A stretch of DNA of 64,000 nt from assembly GCF_046115505.1 (NCBI RefSeq), contig NZ_CP170736.1, positions 434,001 to 498,000 on the forward strand, read 5' to 3'. Position 1 is the stretch's first letter. Every line of letters starts with the position of its first letter. The stretch comes from Dellaglioa kimchii (GTDB lineage Bacteria > Bacillota > Bacilli > Lactobacillales > Lactobacillaceae). This document shows, piece after piece, positions 17,112 to 25,847 of the stretch. The translations under genes were made by a program, and so were the position numbers. The notes under the pieces were generated by a model. The model was not told where the DNA came from and did no database searches. It was given only the letters and a program-made list of their open reading frames with translations.

Positions 17112-18536
17112 ATGAAAAAAACTAAAATCGTAAGTACACTTGGTCCAGCCAGTTCAGATCTTGATACAATTGTTAAATTAATCGAAGCCGGTGCTAATGT
17201 TTTCCGTTTCAACTTTTCTCATGGTGACCATGAAGAACATTTAGGTCGTATGACATTAGTTCATGAAGCAGAAAAAATTACTGGTAAAATGGTTGGTATC
17301 ATGCTTGATACTAAAGGTGCAGAAATCCGTACTACTGTTCAAAAAGAAGGTAAAATCAACTTTGAAATTAATGATATTGTTCGTATTTCAATGGATGATT
17401 CACTTGAAGGAACAAAAGAAAAGATTGCTGTTACTTATCCAGGTTTAATTGAAGATGTTCATGTTGGAGGCCATGTATTGTTTGATGATGGTCTTATCGA
17501 TATGAGAATTGATGAAATTGATACAGCTGCTAACGAATTAGTAACAACTGTTATGAATGCTGGTCGTTTAGGTTCACGTAAAGGTGTTAACGCTCCTGGT
17601 GTATCAATTAACTTACCTGGTATTACTGAAAAAGATTCAGACGATATTCGTTTTGGTTTAGATCAAAACATTGATTTCATTGCTGCAAGTTTTGTACGTA
17701 AACCAGCTGATGTTTTAGATATCCGCGCTTTACTTGAAGAAAAAGGAATGGAACATGTTCAAATCTTCCCTAAGATTGAATCACAAGAAGGTATCGATAA
17801 TATTGATGCTATTATGGAAGTTTCTGAAGGATTAATGATTGCCCGTGGTGATATGGGTGTTGAAATTCCTGCTGAAAATGTTCCTTTAGTTCAAAAAGAC
17901 TTAATCAAAAAATGTAACGCTTTGGGTAAACCAGTTATTACTGCTACTCAAATGCTTGATTCAATGCAAGAAAACCCACGTCCTACACGTGCTGAAGCAT
18001 CTGATGTTGCTAATGCCGTATTTGATGGAACAGATGCAACAATGCTTTCAGGTGAAAGTGCTAATGGTGACTACCCTGTAGAATCAGTTGCAACAATGGC
18101 TCGTATTGATGAAAAATCTGAAAATGCATTGCGTGCACATAGCTCATTTGCATTAAATGAATTTGACAAAAATGATGTTACTGAAACTATTGGTCGTGCT
18201 GTTGCTGAAACAGCTGATAGCTTAGGTATTAAAACTATCATCGCTGCTACAAAATCTGGTCAAACTGCACGTATGATTTCTAAATACCGTCCTGACTCAG
18301 ATATTTTAGCTATTACTTTTGACGAACAAACTCGTCATGGTTTATCAGTTAACTGGGGTGTTCACCCAATCATTGCTGAAAAACCAGCATCAACAGATGC
18401 ATTGTTTAGTTTAGCAACTGAAAAAGCTAAAGAATTAGGTTTCGCTAAAAAAGGTGACCTTATCTTAATCACTGCTGGTCTTCCAGTTGGTGAAAAAGGA
18501 ACAACAAACAGTTTGAAAGTTCAATTAGTAGACTAA
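17112..18536 (+). CDS. pyk: Pyruvate kinase (short form)
   Basis: Pyruvate kinase converts phosphoenolpyruvate and ADP to pyruvate and ATP at the end of glycolysis. Conserved sites are FRFNFSHGDHEEH, MLDTKGAEIRT, the catalytic KIESQEGIDNI and ARGDMGVEIP, the signature VITATQMLDSM, and NPRPTRAEASDVANAV. At 474 residues it lacks the extra C-terminal PEP-utiliser-like domain of about 110 residues found in Bacillus and many lactobacilli. The reading frame ends normally and is followed by a terminator, so this is a true short form and not a visible frameshift. AAGAGGAG precedes the start. Codon use is that of a highly expressed gene. Confidence 0.97.
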   Translation: MKKTKIVSTLGPASSDLDTIVKLIEAGANVFRFNFSHGDHEEHLGRMTLVHEAEKITGKMVGIMLDTKGAEIRTTVQKEGKINFEINDIVRISMDDSLEGTKEKIAVTYPGLIEDVHVGGHVLFDDGLIDMRIDEIDTAANELVTTVMNAGRLGSRKGVNAPGVSINLPGITEKDSDDIRFGLDQNIDFIAASFVRKPADVLDIRALLEEKGMEHVQIFPKIESQEGIDNIDAIMEVSEGLMIARGDMGVEIPAENVPLVQKDLIKKCNALGKPVITATQMLDSMQENPRPTRAEASDVANAVFDGTDATMLSGESANGDYPVESVATMARIDEKSENALRAHSSFALNEFDKNDVTETIGRAVAETADSLGIKTIIAATKSGQTARMISKYRPDSDILAITFDEQTRHGLSVNWGVHPIIAEKPASTDALFSLATEKAKELGFAKKGDLILITAGLPVGEKGTTNSLKVQLVD

Positions 18537-18693
18537 TTATATTAAGGTTCAAGTACGTGATGAACCTAAGTTGGTTTTATCGGTAAGATATTGACGATGA
18601 AAAATTTTATTGGGTTAATCATGAATATAATTGACTAATTAAGATAATATTTATCAGGTTGTATCAATCCTTACTTGAATATTTTAAAATTGG

Positions 18694-18731
18694 AAAAAGT
18701 GATTAGACATATAGTCTAATCACTTTTTTTA
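18694..18731 (+). terminator. Terminator of the pfkA-pyk operon
   Basis: The perfect arms AAAAAGTGATTAGAC and GTCTAATCACTTTTT enclose ATATA, with a T run continuing for seven bases. Confidence 0.9.
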
Positions 18732-18752
18732 TTACACAATATTTCTATTCAA

Positions 18753-18782
18753 TTGGCTATTAAGCCTAATATCAGGTAAAAT
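18753..18782 (+). promoter_or_regulatory. Possible cvfB promoter
   Basis: TTGGCT (18753-18758), an 18-base spacer and TAAAAT (18777-18782) lie about 70 bases before cvfB and after the pyk terminator. Confidence 0.4.
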
Positions 18783-18851
18783 GTGAGTATGTAATTTTAA
18801 AATATGAATAAAGAAATATAAAAACAATATTTTTTTGAATGGGAGAAATAA

Positions 18852-19766
18852 ATGAGTTCAATAATGGGACAAGTTGTTACCGCAATGGTAACTGATGAGA
18901 ATGATACAGAATTTTTAGTACAAAAAGATGGTATAACAATGCATTTATTGAAAGATGAAAAAAATAGTCAATTAGCAAATGGTTCGATGGTTACAGGTTT
19001 TGTGTATGAGAACGAAGATCATGATTTGAGTTTATCAACAATAATTCCTAGAGCTGGCATTGATCAATATGCATTCGGAGATGTTGTAAAAGTTAGAAGA
19101 GATCTAGGTGTCTTTGTTGATATTGGTTTACCAGACAAAGATGTAGCAGTTTCACTAGATGATTTGCCAGAAATGAAATCACTTTGGCCAAAAGCTGGTG
19201 ATCGATTGATGGTTGGACTTAAAATTGATGCTAAAGATCGTATTTGGGGTGATGTTGTGGACGAGGAAATGTTTCGATCAATTGCAAAGAAACCTGATGA
19301 CTCATTAAAAAATAAGAATATGAAATTCACAGTTATTCGCTTAAAAATGATTGGAACTTTTGTAATTACTGATGATGATTATCTTGGATTTATCCATCCA
19401 TCTGAAAGATTTAATGAACCTAGATTAGGTCAAGTATTAGAAGGACGTGTAATTGGAATTAGAACTGACGGTACAATTAATCTATCTATCAAACCACGTG
19501 CCTATGAAGCAATCAGTGATGATGCAGCAATGTTGATTGCTGCATTAAGTCATAATGATGAAAAAACATTACCTTTTACCGATAAAAGTAATCCAGAAGA
19601 CATTAAAGAATATTTTGGTATCAGCAAAGGTCAATTTAAGAGAGCTGTTGGACATCTGCTAAAAGAGCGTTATGTTAAACAAGAAGATGGTAATCTTATT
19701 TTAATAAAAATGCCTGAGGAATTTGAAACTAATAATGATGAATTAATTAACGAAACAGATGATTAA
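18852..19766 (+). CDS. cvfB: S1-domain RNA-binding protein, CvfB family
   Basis: This 304-residue protein of the CvfB/YitL family has three tandem S1-like domains and a C-terminal winged helix. The second S1 domain is clear near residues 72-110 (YAFGDVVKVRRDLGVFVDIGLPDKDVAV), and a third near 150-215 ends in VLEGRVIGIRTDGTINLSIKPR. The last 70 residues (EYFGISKGQFKRAVGHLLKE) are the conserved C-terminal winged-helix part. In Staphylococcus, CvfB affects virulence gene expression and binds RNA; the role here is unknown. GGGAGAAATAA precedes ATG 18852. In many relatives xerD follows this gene; here ribT comes next. Confidence 0.88.
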   Translation: MSSIMGQVVTAMVTDENDTEFLVQKDGITMHLLKDEKNSQLANGSMVTGFVYENEDHDLSLSTIIPRAGIDQYAFGDVVKVRRDLGVFVDIGLPDKDVAVSLDDLPEMKSLWPKAGDRLMVGLKIDAKDRIWGDVVDEEMFRSIAKKPDDSLKNKNMKFTVIRLKMIGTFVITDDDYLGFIHPSERFNEPRLGQVLEGRVIGIRTDGTINLSIKPRAYEAISDDAAMLIAALSHNDEKTLPFTDKSNPEDIKEYFGISKGQFKRAVGHLLKERYVKQEDGNLILIKMPEEFETNNDELINETDD

Positions 19767-19929
19767 TAGAAAACTATTTTAGTAGGTAAGAGATAATAAA
19801 TAAAATTATTTGAAAATATAATTTATTAGTTCAACGTTAAATTAATATATCGGTAACAAACAAGTATATTAGTTATTTTTAAATATATGAATTGTCTCAT
19901 GAATGCCGTGCGTGTAGAGGAGAACAATA

Positions 19930-20298
19930 ATGCTTATTAAGTATAAGAATGATTATGAAAAAATTGCGATGGGCTTGTTGTCATTTATACCTGACTTGAA
20001 GGATGTTACTAGAATTAATTTAGCAATTAAAGGTTATCAAGATACAGAAAATCGAGATTTGTATCTTTGGAAAAATGAGGCAGGTAATTTTACTGGTATA
20101 GTTGGTATTGAAAATGATGGCAACGTTGTCGTAGTTCGGGCAATATCATTGAGTCCAGATGAAAGACATAAAAAAGTTAGTTTTTTGATTCTGAGCGCTG
20201 TATTATCGCTATATCCTGATAAAAAAATCATGGGTACAATTGATACTACAAAATTAATTGAAAAATGGGAAATGCAAAAAAATGAGTCAAAAATTTAA
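19930..20298 (+). CDS. ribT: RibT-like GNAT-fold protein
   Basis: This 122-residue protein matches the RibT family of small GNAT-fold acetyltransferase-like proteins named from the Bacillus riboflavin locus. The family opening MLIKYKNDYEKIAMGLLSF-type and the segments DLYLWKNEAGNFTGIVGIE and AISLSPDERH are present. The acetyl-CoA P-loop is poorly conserved, so activity is uncertain. GTAGAGGAG precedes ATG 19930. It overlaps scpA by 17 bases, the same ribT-scpA-scpB order as in Bacillus, although the rib operon itself is not here. Confidence 0.8.
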   Translation: MLIKYKNDYEKIAMGLLSFIPDLKDVTRINLAIKGYQDTENRDLYLWKNEAGNFTGIVGIENDGNVVVVRAISLSPDERHKKVSFLILSAVLSLYPDKKIMGTIDTTKLIEKWEMQKNESKI

Positions 20299-21034
20299 AT
20301 CTATTAGTCAGGTAACATTAAAATTAACCTCTTTTGAAGGACCACTTGATTTGTTACTGCATTTAATCAAAGATTCTGAGATGGATATTTATGATATTCA
20401 AATTTCAGAAATAACAGAGCAATATTTAACTATTATTAAAGATACTACAAATATGTCATTAGATGTGATTGGTCAATATTTAGTGATGGCTTCAACGTTG
20501 ATGAAAATTAAGAGTCAAATGTTATTACCGGCAGAATTTTCCAATGTAGAAGAAACTCAAACTGATCCAAGGGCAAGTCTAGTCGAACAATTACTTGAAT
20601 ATCAAATTTTTAAAGAGGCGGCTGGAGAGTTGAGCGTCAGGGAAAATAAACGTGCGAATTATTTTTCTAAGGAACAAAGTAGTATTCCTAAAGATAGATT
20701 TGATAAACCTCAACTTGATATACCTGGCCTGGATTTAGAAACACTTGAGAATGCTTTTAAAAGAGTTTTAATAAAGCAAATAAATCACCAACCAATTGAG
20801 AAAAAAATTAATGTGCAACTAGCATCACTCTCTGATAAAATATCAGAAATAAAAAAAATCATTCTAAATTCAAATAAGAGCTTAATATTTAGTGATTTTT
20901 TTGAAATAATAACAACGGTTGATGAAATTGTTGTTACTTTTCTGGCAATATTAGAACTTTCAAAATTAAACCAAATTAAATTGAAACAAGCAAATAGCCA
21001 TGAAATGATTCAGATTTTAAAAATTGAACCATAG
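20282..21034 (+). CDS. scpA: Segregation and condensation protein A
   Basis: ScpA is the kleisin subunit that bridges the SMC heads and ScpB in the bacterial condensin complex. Of about 250 residues, the N-terminal domain shows the family signature FEGPLDLLLHLI followed by SEMDIYDIQISEITEQYL, YLVMASTLMKIKSQMLLP and EQLLEYQIFKEAA. The C-terminal winged helix (VVTFLAILELSKLNQIKLKQ) binds the Smc head. I chose ATG 20282, which has a weak GGGAA site and overlaps the ribT end; an ATG eight codons earlier at 20258 is also possible. scpB follows after 25 bases. Confidence 0.95.
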   Translation: MSQKFKSISQVTLKLTSFEGPLDLLLHLIKDSEMDIYDIQISEITEQYLTIIKDTTNMSLDVIGQYLVMASTLMKIKSQMLLPAEFSNVEETQTDPRASLVEQLLEYQIFKEAAGELSVRENKRANYFSKEQSSIPKDRFDKPQLDIPGLDLETLENAFKRVLIKQINHQPIEKKINVQLASLSDKISEIKKIILNSNKSLIFSDFFEIITTVDEIVVTFLAILELSKLNQIKLKQANSHEMIQILKIEP

Positions 21035-21059
21035 ATTATTGTATTAAGGAGGTACGAAG

Positions 21060-21641
21060 GTGAGTCATTTAGCAAATATTGAGGGACTTTTATTTGTGAG
21101 TGGGGATCAAGGAATATCTCTAGCAGAATTATCTAGATTAACTGGATTATTGAACTCAGCAGTTAAAGAACAACTTGAAAAATTATCATTAAAGTATAAA
21201 AATGATATAAATTCTAGCTTGGAGCTAATTCAATATAATGATTGTTATCAATTAGTAACAAAAGAGAAATTAGCAGATTTAATTAAAGATTATTTTGAAA
21301 ATCCTAATTCAAGAAGACTTTCTAATGCAGCACTGGAAACGCTAGCTATCATTGCTTATAAACAACCAGTGACACGACTTGTAATTGATGATATCCGAGG
21401 AGTTCAAAGTTCAGGATCACTACAAAAATTGATTGCTTTAGATCTAATTCGTGAAAATGGACGTCTTGATGTACCAGGAAGACCTATTATATATGTAACA
21501 ACGACGCAATTTTTAAATTATTTTGGATTAACTGAACTAAAAGAACTTCCAGTGATTAGTGAAAATCAAGATTTTGATGGAGAAATAGGTAAACTTTTTT
21601 TAAATAATTTTAACGAAAAATTACAAGAAAATGAGGAATAA
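21060..21641 (+). CDS. scpB: Segregation and condensation protein B
   Basis: ScpB is the second non-SMC subunit of condensin. It has 193 residues, two winged-helix domains and the family motifs IEGLLFVSGDQGISL, AALETLAIIAYKQPVTR and IRGVQSSGSLQKL. The start is GTG 21060 with an excellent AAGGAGGT at proper spacing. The acidic C-terminus is variable. One base separates its stop from the rluB start, so scpA-scpB-rluB is translated as a unit. Confidence 0.96.
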   Translation: MSHLANIEGLLFVSGDQGISLAELSRLTGLLNSAVKEQLEKLSLKYKNDINSSLELIQYNDCYQLVTKEKLADLIKDYFENPNSRRLSNAALETLAIIAYKQPVTRLVIDDIRGVQSSGSLQKLIALDLIRENGRLDVPGRPIIYVTTTQFLNYFGLTELKELPVISENQDFDGEIGKLFLNNFNEKLQENEE

Positions 21642-21642
21642 T

Positions 21643-22374
21643 ATGGCAGAGGCAGAAAGATTACAAAAAGTTATGGCGCAATCAGGTGTTGCGTCACGAA
21701 GACAATCCGAAAAAATGATTTCAGAAGGTCATGTTAAGGTGAACGGTAAGGTTGCAAGTGAGTTGGGTATTAAGGTCACAAGTGAAGATAAAATTGAAGT
21801 TGATGGTATTCGTTTAAATGAAGAACCATTAGTCTATTATTTATTCTACAAACCAAGAGGAGTTATTTCGGCTGTTAAGGATAATAAAGATCGTAAGGTT
21901 GTTACGGATTATTTTCCAGGTGTAAGGGAAAGAATTTATCCAGTCGGTCGATTAGATTATGATACTTCTGGATTATTATTAATGACAAATGATGGTGAGT
22001 TAGCCAACAAAATGACTCATCCAAAGTATAAGATTGACAAAACTTACGTCGCTAAAGTGAATGGTATTCCATCTAATGATGATTTAAAAACGTTACGTCA
22101 AGGAATTGTAATTGATGGTAAGAAAACGGCTCCTGCTCATTCAAAAATTATTTCAGCAGATAAAAATAAGCAAAAAGCAATTGTTTCATTAACAATTCAT
22201 GAAGGCCGAAATCATCAAGTTAAAAATATGTTGGCAGAGGTTGGACATCCCGTGGAAAAATTAAAACGTGAAACTTATGGATTCTTAGATTTATATGGAT
22301 TAACTTCAAGTCAATACCGTGAGTTATCTGAAGAAGAAGTTCATGCATTGAAAAGTATCGCCGAGCGTAAATAA
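21643..22374 (+). CDS. rluB: Ribosomal large subunit pseudouridine synthase B
   Basis: This RsuA/RluB-family enzyme makes pseudouridine in the 23S rRNA helix 89-93 region. Its 243 residues begin with an S4 RNA-binding domain (ERLQKVMAQSGVASRRQSEKM). The catalytic domain has FYKPRGVISAV, the active-site loop GRLDYDTSGLLLMTNDG with the catalytic Asp, and EGRNHQVKNMLAEVGHPV. I chose ATG 21643 because GAGGAA lies six bases upstream and MAEAERLQK is the normal start. The frame also opens four codons earlier, inside scpB. No terminator follows before the ribU promoter. Confidence 0.95.
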   Translation: MAEAERLQKVMAQSGVASRRQSEKMISEGHVKVNGKVASELGIKVTSEDKIEVDGIRLNEEPLVYYLFYKPRGVISAVKDNKDRKVVTDYFPGVRERIYPVGRLDYDTSGLLLMTNDGELANKMTHPKYKIDKTYVAKVNGIPSNDDLKTLRQGIVIDGKKTAPAHSKIISADKNKQKAIVSLTIHEGRNHQVKNMLAEVGHPVEKLKRETYGFLDLYGLTSSQYRELSEEEVHALKSIAERK

Positions 22375-22403
22375 TTGTAACTTATTTTATCCTATGTTAT
22401 ATT
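22375..22403 (+). promoter_or_regulatory. Promoter of the FMN-riboswitch transcript
   Basis: TTGTAA (22375-22380), a 17-base spacer and TATATT (22398-22403) are followed about 25 bases later by the riboswitch. Confidence 0.65.
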
Positions 22404-22428
22404 TTGTAGCGTAATAAAATATTTGGTT

Positions 22429-22620
22429 CGTCTTCAGGGGCAGGGTGTAATTCCCGACCGGCGGTTATAGTCCGCGACCCACATTGTATATGTGGCTGGA
22501 CTGGTGTAATTCCAGTACCGACAGTTAAAGTCTGGATAAAGAAGATAGGGCTTATTTGAGTAAGTAATTTCAAATGAACTCTGTTAATCTTTAGTGATTA
22601 ATGGCGTTCATTTTTATTTA
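22429..22620 (+). promoter_or_regulatory. FMN riboswitch (RFN element) with terminator, controlling ribU
   Basis: The aptamer runs from about 22429 to 22550 and has the conserved RFN blocks CAGGGGCAGGGTG, AATTCCCGACCGGCGG, TAGTCCGCGACC, GGACTGGTGTAATTCCAG, ACCGACAG and AGTCTGGAT, closed by CTTC/GAAG near the ends. An intrinsic terminator follows: AATGAAC (22573-22579) pairs with GTTCATT, inner arms TTAATC/GATTAA, then TTTTTATTT. Known mechanism: FMN binding favours termination and lowers expression. The gene behind it is an importer, so control is over riboflavin uptake. Confidence 0.95.
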
Positions 22621-22667
22621 CTTGAAAGGTTCTTCATTGAAGATGGCCTTCCAGGAGGTTTTCTAGT

Positions 22668-23252
22668 ATGAATCGGTCACCAGTTTATAAAGTTGTGATT
22701 ACAGCATTCTTAGCTGCAATCTCATACGTATTAATGTTTTTATCTTTCCCAGTAATTTTTCCGTATTTAAAAATTGATTTTAGTGATTTACCAATTTTAA
22801 TTGGATTTTTTATTTTGGGACCAATGAGCGGTGTGATGGTTGCCGTCGTTCGTTCATTGCTGTATCTAGTTTCAACTGGAACAGATATTGCCAGCTTGAT
22901 AGGTGTTGGAAGTAATTTCTTAGCATCAATGGCGGTATCATTTCCAGCATATTATCTTCTCAAAGGTAAAGGAAACCTTAAGCCAACACTTGGAAAGAGT
23001 ATTTTAGCAGTTTTAGTTAGTACCTTTGTACTAACTGCTGTATTATCTATTGCAAATTATTTTGTAATTCTACCAGTGTACTTGAATGTTATCGGTATGA
23101 ATATCGGAATGTCAGTATCCAAGTACGTTATTGTTGGTATTGTTCCTTTTAATATTATAAAAGGAATTCTGGTCGTTGGGTTATTTAGTCTTTTATATCA
23201 GAGAATGTATGGTTGGGTTCAGTTAAATAATAAAAAATATAAACAACTATAG
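22668..23252 (+). CDS. ribU: Riboflavin ECF transporter S component RibU
   Basis: RibU is the membrane substrate-binding subunit that captures riboflavin and works with the shared EcfAA'T energising module encoded elsewhere. It has 194 residues and six hydrophobic segments, with the family features FLAAISYVLMFLSFPV, YLKIDFSDLPILIGFF and GPMSGVMVAVVRSLLYL. The last is the region that contacts the T component and substrate in homologues. CAGGAGG precedes ATG 22668. It is under the FMN riboswitch and is followed by a terminator, so it is a single-gene unit. No riboflavin synthesis genes occur in the window. Confidence 0.95.
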   Translation: MNRSPVYKVVITAFLAAISYVLMFLSFPVIFPYLKIDFSDLPILIGFFILGPMSGVMVAVVRSLLYLVSTGTDIASLIGVGSNFLASMAVSFPAYYLLKGKGNLKPTLGKSILAVLVSTFVLTAVLSIANYFVILPVYLNVIGMNIGMSVSKYVIVGIVPFNIIKGILVVGLFSLLYQRMYGWVQLNNKKYKQL

Positions 23253-23259
23253 TATAATT

Positions 23260-23301
23260 AATGAGGGAGAATTCTTAAGTGATTCTTCCTCATTTTATTT
23301 T
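23260..23301 (+). terminator. Terminator after ribU
   Basis: The arms AATGAGGGAGAAT and ATTCTTCCTCATT enclose TCTTAAGTG and are followed by TTATTTTATA-type T-rich sequence. Confidence 0.75.
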
Positions 23302-23317
23302 ATAAGGATGGTATTTT

Positions 23318-24352
23318 ATGGTTGAAGATTATCTCTTACAAATGTTTAATGTCGAATATCGGCGACCTAATGTAATATTTAGCATTATTACAGGTCGGAA
23401 TACTGTTTCCAATATATATTGGGGAATGCGTTATGATTTGCTAGATTATTTTAGTATTGATCCTCAATTTACAAATGAAATATATCAAAAAATACTTTCT
23501 AAGTTGAAACAAAATAAATTACTCACTGAATCTAATGGGCAAGTTCGGTTAACGCAAAATGGTTTAATTCGACAAAAAAAAGCGAAAAGCGATTTATATC
23601 AAATTAAGCACCCTAAATTAATAAATCAATATAAATTTAATGAATGGTCAGAAACTTGTATTTTAGCTATACAAGTTGTGTCTGAACTTAGTTTTGTTAA
23701 TCGTCATTATTATCCTGTCGTAACATCCGAATTAACTAAATTTAATATCAAAAAATGGATTTCTAACAATGATAAAACAATACTAACAAAACAAGTTAAT
23801 TTAGAATTACGATTGTTCGTGCAAGAAATTGATACAAATTCTAGTTTAATATTTATGAACAAATTAATTGGTCATAATCTTAATGGATTGACCAATAAAC
23901 AGTTAGCAAATGAGTTGAATCTATCAGAAATGGAGATTCAATTAATATACAGAGATACAATAAATTTTTTTGCTAGTTGGATTGAGGAGCAAAAACAAAG
24001 TGTGTTCAAAGAATTAGTTCAGTCAATTCTAAAAACAGGAATTATTTCTGAAAGTGCAAAGGAAACGATGAGATTAATTACTATGGGCCTATCTGTTAGT
24101 GATGTGGCTAAAAGTAGAGGATTGAAGACTAGTACAATTTTTGAACATTTACTTGAATTAGCAATGATTAGTGAAAAATTTCCATTTGATACTTTTTTAA
24201 CAAAAAAAATAATTAATGATTTATCTGAAATTATGGGGAGAGATATTGATCAAGTACCTTTTAAAATAATACAAAATAAGAAACCTGATATAAATTTTTT
24301 CGATTATCGTTTGTATCAAATTTATAGGAGTAAAATAGATGTCCAAAATTAA
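23318..24352 (+). CDS. YpbB-like helix-turn-helix protein, partner gene of RecS
   Basis: This 344-residue protein resembles Bacillus YpbB, which is encoded directly before the RecQ-type helicase RecS. The N-terminal half has the family pattern RRPNVIFSIITGRNTVSNIYW and winged-helix-like segments. The C-terminal part carries the HTH_40 'helicase helix-turn-helix' (ETMRLITMGLSVSDVAKSRG then STIFEHLLELAMI). The molecular role is not established; a DNA-binding or helicase-accessory function is inferred. Its last 14 bases overlap recS, so the two are co-translated. AAGGATGG precedes ATG 23318. Confidence 0.8.
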   Translation: MVEDYLLQMFNVEYRRPNVIFSIITGRNTVSNIYWGMRYDLLDYFSIDPQFTNEIYQKILSKLKQNKLLTESNGQVRLTQNGLIRQKKAKSDLYQIKHPKLINQYKFNEWSETCILAIQVVSELSFVNRHYYPVVTSELTKFNIKKWISNNDKTILTKQVNLELRLFVQEIDTNSSLIFMNKLIGHNLNGLTNKQLANELNLSEMEIQLIYRDTINFFASWIEEQKQSVFKELVQSILKTGIISESAKETMRLITMGLSVSDVAKSRGLKTSTIFEHLLELAMISEKFPFDTFLTKKIINDLSEIMGRDIDQVPFKIIQNKKPDINFFDYRLYQIYRSKIDVQN

Positions 24353-25790
24353 TTTAAAAGAAAAATTGATGGAATACTTTGGATTCGATTCATTTATGAT
24401 AGGCCAAGAAGAAACCATAGAAACTATCTTATCCGGTCAAGACACGTTATCAGTACTACCTACAGGGACTGGGAAATCATTGTGTTATCAGTTAGCTGGC
24501 TATCTTATGAATGGTACGACAGTTATCGTTTCACCGTTGTTATCTTTAATTCAAGATCAAGTTAGTCAATTTAATTTTCGTGGTAATGGGACAGCTATTG
24601 GATTAACATCAATATTGAGTTATTCTGAAAAAAAATATGTGTTAAAAAATATACAATCTTATAAATTTGTTTATTTATCTCCTGAAATGTTAAGTCAATT
24701 TGAAGTGATAAATGCCCTTAAACAAATAGATGTATCACTATTTGTTGTAGATGAGGCACATTGTATCTCCACTTGGGGACCAGATTTTAGGCCTGATTAT
24801 TTGGATTTGAATAATGCAATTGTGAAACTTGGTACACCTTGCGTTTTGGCGTTGACAGCCACAGCTACACTAAATATTCAGAATGATATTATGACACAAT
24901 TAAAAACAGAAGGTCGAGATTTTCATAAAATCATTAAATCGGTTAATAGAAGTAATATTTTTTTAAGTGTCTTAAAAGTGCATGATGAATCTGATAAAAA
25001 TAAACAATTATTAAATTTATTGAATAAAATCAAGGGTGTTGGAATCGTTTATTTCTCGAGCAAGAAAAAGGCAAATGAGGTCTCAGATTTAATAAATAAT
25101 AACACTGGATTAAGGTCTGAACCGTACCATGCTGACTTGAATGATATGGCAAGGTATACGGTACAAAGACAATTTATGGAAAATCAAATAGATGTTATAT
25201 GTGCAACAAGCGCTTTTGGTATGGGTATTAATAAAAAAGATATTAGATACGTTATCCATTATCATATGCCCGCTGATTTTGAAAGCTACGTACAAGAATT
25301 TGGCCGATCTGGACGAGATGGCCAGCAGAGTATCGCAATTGTTTTTTCTCAAGAAAATGATGTGTTTCTACAAAGAAACTTAATTGATTTAACCATTCCA
25401 GATGATGATTTTATTAGGATGTATTTTAAAAAACATAAGGAATTAGTTGGTCTTGGAGAAGAAAAAGGTAAACTGTTAGATTATTACTATGAGAAACAAA
25501 GCTCAGTTGAAGAGGTGCAGTTCCTTTTTAGACAAAGGAAAATTGAAAAAGAAACTGGATTACAAAATATGATAATGTTTGTTAATTCAAGTAATTGTCG
25601 AAAGCAACAAATTTTAAACCATTTTGGAGAATCGAAATTAATAGAACATGATGAATTCTGTTGCTCAGCGTTATTTAATGTGGATGTACTTCAAAAGATT
25701 GGATTAGAAAAAAAGATAATCAAAAATGATGACAAGCAGTTAATTCAATCAACAGATAATATTATTTCAAGATTGTTTAAATTATCTTGA
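24339..25790 (+). CDS. recS: RecQ-family ATP-dependent DNA helicase (RecS type)
   Basis: This superfamily 2 DNA helicase of the RecQ family has 483 residues. Motifs in order are the Q-like GQEETIETI, Walker A LPTGTGKSLCYQL, Ia SPLLSLIQDQV, II DEAHCISTWG, III ALTATAT, V ATSAFGMGINKKDIRYVIHY, and VI QEFGRSGRDGQ. The zinc-binding region (CRKQQILNHFGE then CC near residue 440) is reduced compared with E. coli RecQ. There is no HRDC domain, as in Bacillus RecS. Together with the preceding YpbB-like gene it forms a conserved pair. A role in repair or fork processing is inferred from the family. Confidence 0.92.
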   Translation: MSKINLKEKLMEYFGFDSFMIGQEETIETILSGQDTLSVLPTGTGKSLCYQLAGYLMNGTTVIVSPLLSLIQDQVSQFNFRGNGTAIGLTSILSYSEKKYVLKNIQSYKFVYLSPEMLSQFEVINALKQIDVSLFVVDEAHCISTWGPDFRPDYLDLNNAIVKLGTPCVLALTATATLNIQNDIMTQLKTEGRDFHKIIKSVNRSNIFLSVLKVHDESDKNKQLLNLLNKIKGVGIVYFSSKKKANEVSDLINNNTGLRSEPYHADLNDMARYTVQRQFMENQIDVICATSAFGMGINKKDIRYVIHYHMPADFESYVQEFGRSGRDGQQSIAIVFSQENDVFLQRNLIDLTIPDDDFIRMYFKKHKELVGLGEEKGKLLDYYYEKQSSVEEVQFLFRQRKIEKETGLQNMIMFVNSSNCRKQQILNHFGESKLIEHDEFCCSALFNVDVLQKIGLEKKIIKNDDKQLIQSTDNIISRLFKLS

Positions 25791-25847
25791 GAATAATTTG
25801 GATTATTATGGTAAAATAATGATAATTGTTTTTAGGAGGATTGAAAA

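Larger units (their letters stand above)
18537..18851 (+). other. Intergenic region between pyk and cvfB
   Basis: This is a 315-base stretch without a credible gene. It holds a hairpin directly after pyk (GGTTCA/TGAACC near 18547-18566, without a T run), the pyk terminator at 18694-18731 and the cvfB promoter at 18753-18782. About 120 bases between the first hairpin and the terminator show no further structure that I can see. Confidence 0.6.

Noticed and set aside
18603..18644. 13-codon ORF (MKNFIGLIMNIID) after pyk
   Set aside because: It is very short, has no ribosome site and lies in the pyk 3' region before its terminator.
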